From Gnomoniopsis sp. IMI 355080 (Eukaryota; Ascomycota; Sordariomycetes; Diaporthales; Gnomoniaceae), in the NCBI GenBank assembly GCA_027946555.1, contig JAPEVC010000109.1, positions 55,220 through 119,219 of the forward strand: a stretch of DNA of 64,000 nt. Reading direction: 5' to 3'. The notes under the pieces were generated by a model that saw only the letters and a list, made by a program, of their open reading frames with translations, was not told the origin of the DNA and ran no database searches. Positions 48,293 through 58,403 of this stretch are shown piece by piece (position 1 is the first letter of the stretch; each line of letters starts with the position of its first letter). Both the position numbers and the translations under genes were made by a program.

Positions 48293-49168
48293 ATGAAGAC
48301 GACTCTCGTAACCTGCCTCGTGGCATGCCAATCCTTCCTCGCCACCTCTGCCCTCGCTCTCCCTCTCTCGCCGCGGGACGGCACAAGCGGTAGCAAGCGC
48401 ATCCTCCTCTGGGACTACACCAACACAAACAAAGTCTCCTCCGTCCCCACCCTCAAGACCTCCATCGACAACGCCGCCGCCAAGGTCGCCGCCGTCTCCA
48501 ACTGGGACACCTGGCGACCCACGGAAGCCCCAGACTCGCTCGCTTTCTACCCGACCGTCCGCACCATCGACATGGTCTCGGGCGACTCGTGGACCCAGCT
48601 CCTCGCCAGCCTCGACACGGAAAAGGCCGCTGGCCGCCAGCCGATCGTGCAGTACCTCAACGAGCCGGAGAACGAGGGCGTGTCCGCCGCTGACGCCGCC
48701 GCTACGTGGCGATCCAACATCCTTCCGCTCAGGACGAGCCACAACGCCAAGCTGGTGGGGCCCGGCACGTCCAGCAGTGATGCCGGCATCGCCTTCCAGG
48801 ATGCATTCATGGGTGCGCTCGCCGATGATGAGAAGCCGGACTATGTCGGGCTGCACTACTACTCCACGGCGGGCAACCCGATCGCGGGCGAGATTACGTG
48901 GGGCCAGAACTATCTGACAACGGCGCATTCCAAGTACAACCTCCCGATATTTGTGAATGAGATTGCGTGCACGAGCCGTGACGCGACGGATGTGAAGCAG
49001 TTCTCGGATGAGATGACGACGTGGATGGAGCAGCAGGACTGGATCGAGGAGTATGGGTTCTTTGGCGCATCGTTGGAGGTGGCTAATAGCTGGGTCAGCC
49101 CCGAGGCGCAGCTTTTGGATACTTCTGGGTCATGGAACTCGCTTGGAAAGGATCTGATGGGTCTTTGA
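48293..49168 (+). CDS. Secreted GH128 (Asl1-like) glycoside hydrolase
   Basis: Single exon, 291 residues. The family contains fungal endo-beta-1,3-glucanases acting on cell-wall glucan. Residues 1-22 are a signal peptide, followed by a possible Lys/Arg-type propeptide region (LSPRDG). The TIM-barrel domain starts at KRILLWDYTNTNK. The two catalytic glutamates are visible: E124 in QYLNEPENEG (acid/base) and E223 in IFVNEIACT (nucleophile). Length and motif spacing are normal for the family. The domain ends GSWNSLGKDLMGL with no carbohydrate-binding module or GPI tail. A role in cell-wall remodelling or in attack on other fungi is possible. Confidence 0.92.
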   Translation: MKTTLVTCLVACQSFLATSALALPLSPRDGTSGSKRILLWDYTNTNKVSSVPTLKTSIDNAAAKVAAVSNWDTWRPTEAPDSLAFYPTVRTIDMVSGDSWTQLLASLDTEKAAGRQPIVQYLNEPENEGVSAADAAATWRSNILPLRTSHNAKLVGPGTSSSDAGIAFQDAFMGALADDEKPDYVGLHYYSTAGNPIAGEITWGQNYLTTAHSKYNLPIFVNEIACTSRDATDVKQFSDEMTTWMEQQDWIEEYGFFGASLEVANSWVSPEAQLLDTSGSWNSLGKDLMGL

Positions 49169-49941
49169 GAGTGGCCATGGAATTTGTTTCTTCTTCTCCT
49201 CTTTTTAGCCAAGTTACTTATTTATTACATAGGAGTTCATAGTGTTTTCGTGTTCTACACATGATTTTTTTTGATAGGGTTGATCAACTAGCCAAAAAGT
49301 AACACTAGAGTTCCTATCACAGAAATGCCTTTCGTGAACTTATAAGCCAGGCCAAATGCTTCAGCTTCAGGATGAGCTGGAAGACTAGTATATTGTATAT
49401 TGCGAAGGAAATCAAACTGTGCTACCTCTTCAACTGGCCCGTTTCGGATTATTCTGGTCGAAATTGTCGAATGTGGTACACTAGAGCTTACTAAGCAAGG
49501 CTGCGTTTGTACGAGGAAGTTGTGGCTCTTTGACGTTGCTGTGAAGCTGCCATCACCAGCAAAATTCCAGGACAATTTCAACGACAACTTTTGATTTCTT
49601 CTCTGCCTGATACCCCACCCACTTCTACCTAACTATCATCTTCTGGCTGATGTTTGTTGGCACAGACCTTCCACTCCAACCTCACTGACCTTGTCTTCTT
49701 CCAAATTTGAAGTACCCAATCCACTCCCTATTCTTTCCCTTACTTAACAATTCAAAGGCACCTTCAGCTGAATCTGGTATCGCGGTTTCCGTTCTTCTTA
49801 CTTCCGTTCGCAAACACCTGCCAATCTCCTGCCGTCGACACCCATCGATTCCTCGCACCTTCCTGTCTCTCGACCATCGATCATTCCCATCCCCCCACCT
49901 TCTGTGCTCAGTCCAGGTTGGGTATCAAGCATACAACGACA
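49169..49941. other. Intergenic, no gene seen
   Basis: About 0.77 kb with the 3' flank of the glucanase gene and a pyrimidine-rich stretch just upstream of the F-box gene start, typical of a fungal transcription start region. Confidence 0.45.
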
Positions 49942-51676
49942 ATGAGTACCAATACAGGAGATGACAAGCAGAACGATGGCGCCACCTATCGCGCGGTTCC
50001 TGCATGTGGCCGAAGTGCGCCTCTCGACTCACTGCCCAACGAGTTGCTCGATTTCATCATTGGGAACCTAGGTCGTAACAGCAGGAACCAATTATGTCTG
50101 GTCTCCAAGCGCTTCGCTCACAAGGTCCGCCTCCTTCGACTCGAAAAGCTGACGATTGACTGTGACTATCGTCTCGAAAAGGTCTACCACTCCCTCCACG
50201 AGAATCCAGACCTCGGTGTCTACATCAGGTCTCTAAAGCTGACATTCTCGTCTGGCCGGTCTTATCCATACAACAAGTCGGAGAAAAGTCTCGCACGCCT
50301 TCGCAAAGACCTTGAGGAGCAGATCCGTCACCCGACATATCGCCCAGGTCATAACTTGGTGGCCGTTATGATCTTCCAGATTCTGTCCCGAACTCCCAGG
50401 CTGGAGAATCTTGTTATGAGGGTGGATTTACGCTCTTTAGGTGATGATCTCGTCCAGGTCAACGAAACCCTGTTCCGCCGCATTGAAAATGCGAGTTACG
50501 AGGCTCAACAGCATTCTGGCTCTTCTTTTTTGCCGGCTTTGCAGTCTCTGACCCTGTCTTACCGCCTCATCGAATTACAGGAGGAAAAATGTTTGGGCCT
50601 TTTCCACGGCTTTCTCGACCCAGGTATACTTTCCAGCTTCTCTGGCCTTCCTCAACTGCGCACGTTGACTCTTCACGATGACACGAGCGACTGGCTCGGA
50701 CCGGCCCTACAATTCAGCTCGTACGGTAAGCAATGCCAAAGTTTCGTTCGCGTCGATATCCTTCCTAGTTCTGACTTTATCTACGTCTCCAGCAGGAACT
50801 AATCAACCTGCCTCACGCGGTTCGTGCAACATCACGAAGCTCGACATACAATGGGAAAATTCATTGACGACATGTTTCAACGACATCTCTTTGGCTTTTC
50901 CCAATCTGCAAAGTTTATGCTTGACTGGATCGATTATGTCTGATGACCAGTTTGAGGAGGAGATGGACGTGATACATGTGAAGGTCCGTGAAAAGCGAGT
51001 CCCCGTGCACAAAGACTTGTCCAGCGGGCTAGGCCAGTTACAGTACCTGACCACACTGGAAATCAATCTACACGATGACATGGATCCAATATGTGGCGAG
51101 CTTCTGGGACCTGAAAACGTCCTCAGTCTTCAAGCATTGCCTCACCTACAGACCCTCAGAATTCCACTTTACTTTTTCGTACGGCGAGACACGACTTCGG
51201 CCCGCCTTCACCAGGTTGTCAGCCCTAGCAGTGTTTTGCCGCCGTCGCTCAAGCATTTAACACTCCAGCTAGATTGCCTAGGGTGCTTAAGCCACTTTTC
51301 GGACATCAGCTGGCCCTTTTCGGATTTCGGCTGGGTTGTGGAGAGCCCCTGGCAGAACAGATCAGCGGCTCTTCGCTTCCTGGAGGAACTGGCAAGCTTT
51401 GGCAAAGATGCGTTTCCACACCTCGAAACTGCTGAGTATCACTGGAAGCCCAACGTAGATTCTCGTTGCGGCTGTACAGAAAGAGGAAAGGACTGCGATG
51501 ATCGCCGTTGCATGAGAATGAGTATTCAAGCATTGAGCCCAAACGAGGGTTATCAGGCTGGTTTTGACAAAGACGGCGCCAGCACGCATTTCCAAGCCCG
51601 TTTCGCTGCACTGAGAAGGTCTTTTGACGGCATGAACGTCAAGTTCGACGTCGTGCGAGGTGTTGTAAAATATTAG
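49942..51676 (+). CDS. F-box domain protein
   Basis: Exons 49942-50725 and 50793-51676 join across a 67-nt intron (GTAAGC...TCCAG) and give 555 residues. The F-box lies near residues 26-70: LDSLPNELLDFIIGNLGR followed by QLCLVSKRF, the motif that binds Skp1 in SCF ubiquitin ligases. The rest contains irregular leucine-rich stretches (SLKLTF, ALQSLTLSYRL, LTTLEINLHD, HLQTLRIPLY, LKHLTLQLD), suggesting a degenerate LRR solenoid for substrate binding. A Cys cluster (CGCTERGKDCDDRRC) sits near the C-terminus. Fungal F-box families of this type are large and divergent, so no target can be named. The nearby ATG at 49942 is chosen because the frame upstream has no ATG. Confidence 0.88.
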
Positions 51677-52473
51677 CCATCGGCGGAGCAACATCTACAC
51701 CTGTGGCCTGGCATGACACAACCGCCAGAAATCGGCACGCCGGACAGTCAAACTTACAACGGCATCAATCGCAGTTTGCGCTGCTTGATGATGGCTATGA
51801 AGGTTTTTGTCCAAAGCATTTTGCCTTCTGGGGAGCTGGATTCATGTTATGGGGAGAAGATCGTGGAGCAGAGGTGCTATAACCTCCCTACGTAGAGGAT
51901 TCTCGGAATGACCTGGGGTTGGGCTTCGGAAGGGCGAAAGTGGTTCCGTATTGTGGATGGTTGGGGGTAATAGCAAAGCCAGAAAATTGATTGCCAGATC
52001 TAAACGAGGTCCGTGTGAATGTCCCCATCATCAAGAAATGTACGAGTATCCCTGCTACCAAACCAGCAGATTATCCTCTCCACCAGTTGGCATGCCGCAT
52101 TTCGAAGAAGCAATGCGACTGTGCAATAGGAAATTGATCGACTTTGGGTAGTGAGGAGATGCCATATAAGAATAGTCGCAATGCTTCGACAACAGCCTCG
52201 AGAAGTCTCTATCTCGGAGGAGAAGCCGAAAGTCCACAAGTGAACAAGTCGCATCAACGTCGAGACTTCAGCCTCGTCGCAGGGGACGGCTCCGGCTTCC
52301 GGCCCGATAAGCTTGCCGGGCTTGGCCATCCTGTCGCCGACTTCACTCCATCCGGGGCTCTGACGGTCTGAACCTTTGCTAACTCAGACTATAGGTAGTC
52401 CCAGGTCAATTAAACAAACCCCAATGACCACATCTCCACCTTTCCTTGGAAGACCTGTACCATCACACCTACA
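51677..52473. other. Intergenic, no gene seen
   Basis: About 0.8 kb between two plus-strand genes. Short unsupported frames only. Base composition changes to GC-rich where the MlrC gene begins. Confidence 0.4.
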
Positions 52474-54126
52474 ATGTCCAAACCACCCCGCCTGCCAAAT
52501 ATAGCCATCGCAGGCCTAGCAATCGAGACCTCCACCTTCCACCCGGGCCGCACGCACGCCGCAGCCTTCCACCCGCAAACCGGCACCGACGCCATAACCA
52601 CCTACCACGCCGCCGTGCTCAATGACCCTTCCACCTCGATCCCGCTCGCCACCCGAGCAAACTGGCACGGCGCGCTAATCGGCCACGCCCTCCCAGGGGG
52701 CACCGTCACCGCAACGGCCTTCGAGACCCTCGTCGCAGACCTCATTGCGCGCCTCCAAGCCATCGTGGCGGATGTCGACGGCCACCATCTCGACGGGCTG
52801 TGGTTTGACATCCACGGCGCCATGTGCGTCGAGGACGTCACCGACGCCGAGGCCGTGCTCCTCGCGCGGGTGAGAGAGGTCGTTGGCCTACGGTGCGTGG
52901 TGAGTGCCAGCATGGATCTGCACGGCAACGTTTCGCGCGCGTTGGTGCATGGGTGTGATCTCCTCACGTGCTATCGCACCGCGCCGCACGTCGATGTAGT
53001 GGAGACGCGGCGGCGGGCGTGTGAGAATCTCCTTGCGGTGCTAGCAGCGGAGACGCGCAGCACGGATGATGAAGATGAAGCAGCAGCTGGGAAGCGGGAA
53101 CGAATTAGAAGGCCATACAAAGCGTGGATTCCGATTCCTATCCTGTTGCCTGGGGAGCAGACGTCCACGCGTGACGCGCCGGCGGATGAGATTTACGCGG
53201 CCGTGCCGGAGGAGGTGGGGCTGGAGAGCGTGTTAGATGCTGGTGTGTGGGTTGGGTATGCGTGGGCGGATGAGGAGAGGAATTCTGCGGCGGTGGTGGT
53301 GACGGGGTGGGAGAAGGATGTTGTGGCCCGGGCGGCGGAGCGGCTTGCGCGGTTGTTTTGGGACAGACGGGAGGAGTTTCACTTTGTGGCGCCTACGGGG
53401 TCGCTGGATGAGTGTTTGGATGCGGCGGTGAGGAGTGACAAGAGCAGCGCCAGGCCGTTCTTTGTGAGTGATAGTGGGGATAATCCGACCGCGGGTGGTA
53501 GTGGGGATGTCACATGGGGACTGGCACGGGTGCTGGCGCGCAAGGAGTTTACAGCAGTAACAACAGACAGCGAACAACAAGAACAACATGGTGGACTGCG
53601 GCTGATCTACGCGAGCTTACCGGGTCCAGAGGCGGTGGCGATCGCGGTGGCGGCTGGTGTCGGGGCGGTAGTGACGGTCACGGCGGGCGCAGAGGTGGAT
53701 GATATCCATTGCGGACCGTTGACGATGACGGGCCGGGTATGCGCGATCAAGCACGGGGACAAGGACGCCGAGACGGAGGTAGTGTTGCGAGTGGGCAGCG
53801 GTGGTGGTGTGGATGTGATTCTGACGAAGCTGCGCAAGCCATATCACAAGGAGCGGGACTTTACGGAGCTAGGGTTGCGGCCGCGGGAGGTGGATGTGGT
53901 GGTGGTCAAGATTGGGTATTTGGAGCCGGAGCTGTATGCGATGGCCAAGGGGTGGATGTTGGCGCTGTCGCCGGGCGGGGTGGATCAGGATCTGGTGAGG
54001 TTGGGACATCGGAGAGTGAGGAGGCCGATGTGGCCGTTGGATCGGGGGGAGTGGGAGGGCAGTGTGGATTTGAGGGCGAGGATGGCGGCCATGTCTGATG
54101 AGAAGTGGGAGGGGGAGGATGTGTAG
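52474..54126 (+). CDS. MlrC-family (M81) metallopeptidase-like protein
   Basis: Single exon, 550 residues. The family is named for bacterial MlrC, a zinc peptidase that cleaves a linear microcystin product. Fungal members have other, mostly unknown substrates. The start NIAIAGLAIETSTF matches the family N-terminus (normally GGIxHETNTF). The metal-binding part is visible as WFDIHGAM, SMDLHGNVS (D148, H150) and TYRTAPHVDV. The C-terminal domain opens with SDSGDNPTAGGSGD near residue 331. A 15-residue acidic/basic insertion (STDDEDEAAAGKRERIRR) near residue 195 looks like a species-specific loop. GC content is notably higher than in neighbouring DNA, with long open frames on the other strand as a result. 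No signal peptide seen. Confidence 0.9.
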   Translation: MSKPPRLPNIAIAGLAIETSTFHPGRTHAAAFHPQTGTDAITTYHAAVLNDPSTSIPLATRANWHGALIGHALPGGTVTATAFETLVADLIARLQAIVADVDGHHLDGLWFDIHGAMCVEDVTDAEAVLLARVREVVGLRCVVSASMDLHGNVSRALVHGCDLLTCYRTAPHVDVVETRRRACENLLAVLAAETRSTDDEDEAAAGKRERIRRPYKAWIPIPILLPGEQTSTRDAPADEIYAAVPEEVGLESVLDAGVWVGYAWADEERNSAAVVVTGWEKDVVARAAERLARLFWDRREEFHFVAPTGSLDECLDAAVRSDKSSARPFFVSDSGDNPTAGGSGDVTWGLARVLARKEFTAVTTDSEQQEQHGGLRLIYASLPGPEAVAIAVAAGVGAVVTVTAGAEVDDIHCGPLTMTGRVCAIKHGDKDAETEVVLRVGSGGGVDVILTKLRKPYHKERDFTELGLRPREVDVVVVKIGYLEPELYAMAKGWMLALSPGGVDQDLVRLGHRRVRRPMWPLDRGEWEGSVDLRARMAAMSDEKWEGEDV

Positions 54127-54880
54127 AGGGTTTGGGAGTGATTGGGATATCAGAGGACGCAGTAGCTATTTTGAATTCATAGATAGCACAGAGCATTTCA
54201 GCGGATGAGAGACAGAGTAGGATGGTTGATTACAACGAAAGTATATTAAGGAACGCTCTCAACGTCTATGCGTGAGGTCTAATGGAAAGAGTGTTTGACT
54301 GGATATTCCCGCCTCGGAAATCCAGTGGTAGACAGACAGACAGACGGACAATCAGGGACTTCCGTCTGTATCGGGGTTGTCTTTTGTAGGTTTCGTTTTT
54401 ATATCAACCCCCAGAGTATCATATCCCCCATGATGTCGAACGGGTGGTCGGTGATATCGCCGACCACAATAACCCCCCTCATTATCGACCAAGAGGCATG
54501 AAGACGACGCGATATGGGATTTGTCTGTTGTCTGTCGAAACCCATTGTTGAGGCAGTTTCGCAAAAAAGGCGGCCCCGCTTCGTGTGTAACAGAAGATAC
54601 CCTTTCCCTTTGGGTCCCTCTCGGCCCCACATTTTTGCGCGTTTCGTGGCCCTGACCATGTTGTGAACCTGACCACCGGCCACCCAATTGCAAACTGGCA
54701 CAGACGCGAATGCGACATGATTCCAGGGTGGTGGTGGTGGTGGCGATGGTGGCGGATTAGACGCGGGGTAGATAGGTAGGTAGGTAAAAAGAAATGAGCG
54801 TCCAGAAAGAAAGAAGGGGACGTTCCTCAGCCTCGTGGATCAAAGTTGAGGTTTGTTGTGTTCTTTGTTGTATTGTATCC
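54127..54880. other. Intergenic between convergent genes
   Basis: 0.75 kb with simple repeats: a GACA run near 54331-54348, a GGT/GGC run near 54728-54755 and GGTA units at 54773-54786. No gene seen. Confidence 0.45.
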
Positions 54881-55164
54881 TCAGGAGACGGGGCGTGGAG
54901 GGTCGCGAGTGATGTGGCCGTCGCGAAGCATCGAAAGGGTATCACGCTCGACAACGTCGTCGGCGCGGATGGAGGCGGGAGTGCGGATGGGAGACTAGCG
55001 GGACTGTTAGCGGGTGGTTCTTTGATACCGAGATATATCTATGCTTGAAGGGAAAGGGAGAAATGTACCCGGAGGGCAAGACGGCCAGAAGGCTCACGCA
55101 CAGGAAGAGCAGCTGCGTAGGTACCAAGAGCCATGGTGCAGGCGACGAGGGCGGAGAGCTTCAT
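54881..55164 (-). CDS. 69-residue secreted peptide, two exons
   Basis: Too short to show as an open frame by length. Exons complement(55069-55164) and (54881-54994) join in phase over a 74-nt intron (GTACAT, branch GCTAAC, CTAG) to 69 residues. The first ~19 (MKLSALVACTMALGTYAAA) are a typical signal peptide with a likely cut before LPVREPSG. The 50-residue mature part has no cysteine and is Arg/Asp-rich (SIRADDVVERDTLSMLRDGH). The clean signal sequence, perfect branch site and consistent phase support it. The family is not recognised. It could be a cell-wall or communication peptide. Confidence 0.58.
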
Positions 55165-56133
55165 CGTGTTGATGATGATTATGTATCAAGACAGAAAGGT
55201 GTTTAAGTTTCTTTTTGATCGACAGACCAGCTGGATGTGGGTAGTGTTGGTCCTGCAACGTACAACTACCACGGCGTCAAAGTGTGGAAGAGTAAAATGG
55301 AAATTGGTTGGTGATGGCAATAGATCAGATCATATCAAGAGAAAGGCGTAGGACATCTTTTATTTACACAAACAGGAAGAAGTATAGGTCAAAGTCCGAG
55401 GTCGTACGTCCCAAGTCTTACCCAAAGAGGCGACAAAGCTGAGGAGAAGAAACAAAACAAGCGGCGTAACTCCGAGAGAGAGAGAGAAAAAGGACCAAAA
55501 AGACTGTCATAATGCTAGACGACTTCGTCAGCCCGTGTTTGAAGCAATTTTGGATGGCATTGGTGGGCAAGCAGGTGGTGATGGGCTGTTTCAACCCCTG
55601 CTGGGTCGTGTCTCGACGTTGGGACGACACATCGCAGAACATGGCCTTGACACAGACCAGGCCCGCTATAGCTGGTGAATTGCGGGTGTGCCAAGACGAG
55701 AGACAGGAAAAGAGACGGTCCAGAATAGAACAAAATACCAAGTTGGGTAGGTCTTTTCTGGTGGACATTGATCGACAGGATCTACGCCTTGTCGTCCCAT
55801 TTTTTTGTGCGCATAGTTGCTCAGGATACAGCTTGCGAATGTGGATGTTAACGATATCGATATCATTCCATTCCCTTGATGAGACGCTGTTTCAACGCCG
55901 GATGACGCCGCAGGCACACTGTCAGAAGGGATGTGGGATTCTGTCCCAATTTTAGATCCATGAACGACGGGTAGATCCAGTTCGTCGGTAGGGCTGAGGG
56001 AATATTGATCAGTTTATCTGGCAATACCTCGGTGGGATGTGGATTTGTCGACTGATGACGACGATTCGAGTGTCGTGTATGAGACGCGCGGGTATTGATG
56101 AGACGGAGAGAGTTCTAAGGTTATCCAGATTAA
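55165..56133. other. Intergenic, no supportable gene
   Basis: About 1 kb. An open frame of 147 codons at 55512-55955 overlaps an equally long minus-strand frame and shows no family features. Contains a GA-rich run near 55472-55488. Confidence 0.4.
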
Positions 56134-56167
56134 GTAAGGTAAGCTTAGGTAACTGATAAGAGATAAG
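56134..56167 (+). repeat. Left copy of a 34-bp direct repeat
   Basis: Identical over 34 bases to 58048-58081. It contains TGATAAGAGATAAG, two HGATAR sites. Similarity continues in patches (TGCAGGGATCCA at 56178 and GGCCTCAGGCA at 56202). Confidence 0.9.
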
Positions 56168-56224
56168 AATGACCTGTTGCAGGGATCCAGTGCTTAACTA
56201 AGGCCTCAGGCACCACAGGATGTA

Positions 56225-56449
56225 TTGGACTGCCTGAGATCTGTACCTGTCAAAGAATATGGTGACCAAAGAGAGATTGAAAAATTTAGAGACATCTCCT
56301 TCAGTTTCCAAAATTCATTGAGATACTTGGAAGACGGTCGCTACGTGAATGACGAAGTTGAGTTCCATAACGACCCTCTGGACGATGAGGGGCGCTTAAG
56401 TGAGAGGGCCGAATTGATCAAAAACAAAAGCTACATGTTATCGGGATAA
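56225..56449 (+). pseudogene. Gene fragment without start codon
   Basis: An open frame of 74 codons beginning right after the left direct repeat reads like a real protein end (FRDISFSFQNSLRYLEDGRY, later RLSERAELIKNKSYMLSG). It has no ATG near its beginning and no clear splice acceptor to an upstream exon. Likely the 3' end of a gene cut off by the rearrangement that created the repeats. Family not recognised. Confidence 0.35.
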
Positions 56450-56868
56450 ATACTCCCTTCAGCTATGATATTCATAACCTGCTGAGGCTCTCTGGCGATT
56501 TTGCACCTCCGCTTCCGACCAAATATGCTCGAGCTCTTTCCTCTGTATAAGACCAGAGAGTCAACTGGGTTTGATCTCGGAGGATGAACTTCCCTATACG
56601 TACCAGGTGGTGTAGTTACATGGAGTCAGCTTTGCCGCGCGGTTCGCCATGAACAGTAAACGGCGCAGTATCGGACTTTAGTCTCCTGCTCTTGATAAAT
56701 CCTTGGCTTATAGAAAGATTACCACGCCAAGTGCAGTCTCTGAAGGTCCAGGCAGGGACCACTGTATCCAACCCTCCTCCTTTGCCAACTATCAATTTCA
56801 GCTCTGAAAGCCCTCTGGGCCTCCCGACTCCGTACATTCATTCCACGGGCGCATACAGATGATTCGTT

Positions 56869-57783
56869 ATGGAGCACAAAGAGATAGCCTTAACCTCTAC
56901 CGTCGCTCTTCCAGTTTCTGGCTGTCAGATGCCTCTTATCGGCTTTGGGGTTTATCAGATCGACCGGGCCAAGACCGCGGAGGCTTGTCGCCACGCTGTA
57001 TCCGCCGGATATCGCCATATCGATACCGCACAGATATATCACAACGAGGAGGAGGTAGGCATTGCATTACAGAGTTGTGGTCTCTCCCGTGAAGAGATCT
57101 TCGTTACCACCAAAATCCGGTACCCTCGCCTCGGCAAGGGCAAGACCTATCTTCGCGCCTTGCAAAGCGTGCAGAGGATTGATCCGCGGGAGGACGGATA
57201 CGTGGACTTGTTCCTGATTCACTCGCCACATGCCCTGAAACCCAATGAACGCAAGGAGCTCTGGCTAGCGCTGGAGAAGATGTATGAGAATGGCAAAGCC
57301 AAAGCTATTGGTGTGAGCAACTACCTGCCCGAGTACTTGAATGAGCTGAAGAAGTATGCGACAATCTGGCCACCAGCTGTAAATCAAATTCTTGTAAGTG
57401 GGTTTAGGCTTAGACATCTTCTTCTTCGTGTGGAAATCTCATATGCTAAAGTATAAGTTCAGCTCCACCCATGGACGCAACAGAGGGAAACTGTGGATTA
57501 CTGCAATGAGCATGGTATCATTGTGCAAGCCTTCAGCCCGTTGGGAGGCGGAAAGTGGCTGAATGACCCTACTGTACTTGGAATTGCAGACAAGGTTGGG
57601 AAGACATCCGCACAAGTCCTCATTCGTTATGCGCTGCAAAAGAACTGGGTGCCGATTTCGAAGAGCGAGAAAGAGGAGCGGATCTACCAAAATGCCGACG
57701 TTTACAAGTTCAGCATATCGGAGGAAGACATGGCACGACTTGACAGCTTGGACCGCTTGGAAGACAAGCCGAGATTTGAGTAG
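56869..57783 (+). CDS. Aldo-keto reductase
   Basis: NAD(P)H-dependent reduction of aldehydes or ketones in the cytosol. Exons 56869-57393 and 57463-57783 (69-nt intron, GTAAGT...TTCAG) give 281 residues, a normal length for the AKR3/AKR5-like group. The catalytic tetrad is present: D52 and Y57 in HIDTAQIYHNE, K82 in VTTKIRY and H118 in LFLIHSP. The GVSNY strand and the cofactor-binding end (VPISKSEKEERIYQN) are intact. The stretch usually read NQIELHP is NQI-L-LHP across the intron. The gene lies between two 34-bp direct repeats, so it may have been inserted or duplicated into this position upstream of the eEF1B-beta gene. Confidence 0.92.
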
Positions 57784-57867
57784 GCTGCATGGACCATATT
57801 AACACAAATCTTTGCGCTGTAACAATATAGACGTTTGGAATAGTTATTGCCAAAGTCTTGTTCTGCA

Positions 57868-57881
57868 GATACCTAGGTATC
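57868..57881. repeat. 14-bp palindrome GATACCTAGGTATC
   Basis: Extended copy of the recurrent TACCTAGGTA motif, downstream of the aldo-keto reductase. Confidence 0.75.
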
Positions 57882-58047
57882 AGCTTCAGCTATATGTTAG
57901 TTTGGAAGAAACTTGCCTAACCCATACAGTACTAATTAACGGCATCCTCTCCCACGTTGTCACGCGAACGAAGCTTTCATTTCAGCGCCGTTCAGAGTGG
58001 TGGTCCCTTCTCAGCATTGCTCTCCAGTATAAGATGGAAAGAATTAG

Positions 58048-58081
58048 GTAAGGTAAGCTTAGGTAACTGATAAGAGATAAG
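58048..58081 (+). repeat. Right copy of a 34-bp direct repeat
   Basis: Identical to 56134-56167, followed by the same short patches TGCAGGGATCCA (58105) and GGCCTCAGGCA (58127) at slightly different spacing. Confidence 0.9.
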
Positions 58082-58403
58082 CACCCAGACACTAGGCCTG
58101 TATGTGCAGGGATCCATACCAATAGCGGCCTCAGGCAACCAGCCAATTCGCTGTACTGGGCCGGCGTGGCTCAGGGAGGGGCGCACACTGGCTGTCGGTC
58201 TGCAGTCCTAGCGCGGGGTAGATGGAAAATTTCCCAAATTGCCAGGCCTTACCTACCTTCAGATTTCGGGCAGCCACGACTCATCCAACACACACCAAAA
58301 ACAAAAACACCAACCACCGACCTCAATTCATCCCACACCACCAAACACCCTCCACACCACATACGCTCTCTCTCTCTCGCTTTCGATTCAATCCATCGTC
58401 ACC

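Larger units (their letters stand above)
57784..58403. promoter_or_regulatory. Upstream region of the eEF1B-beta gene
   Basis: Holds the right 34-bp repeat with two GATA-type sites, a 14-bp palindrome at 57868-57881, and a long CA/CT-rich pyrimidine leader (58290-58400) ending in ATCGTCACCATGG. The pyrimidine-rich leader fits a highly expressed translation gene. Function inferred. Confidence 0.45.

Noticed and set aside
52474..54126. Microcystin degradation function for the MlrC-family protein
   Set aside because: Only the family fold is shown. Fungal members have no demonstrated microcystin link, and no other mlr genes are nearby.
55512..55955. 147-codon plus-strand frame with several cysteines
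   Set aside because: Equally long overlapping minus-strand frame, no signal peptide, no family match recognised.
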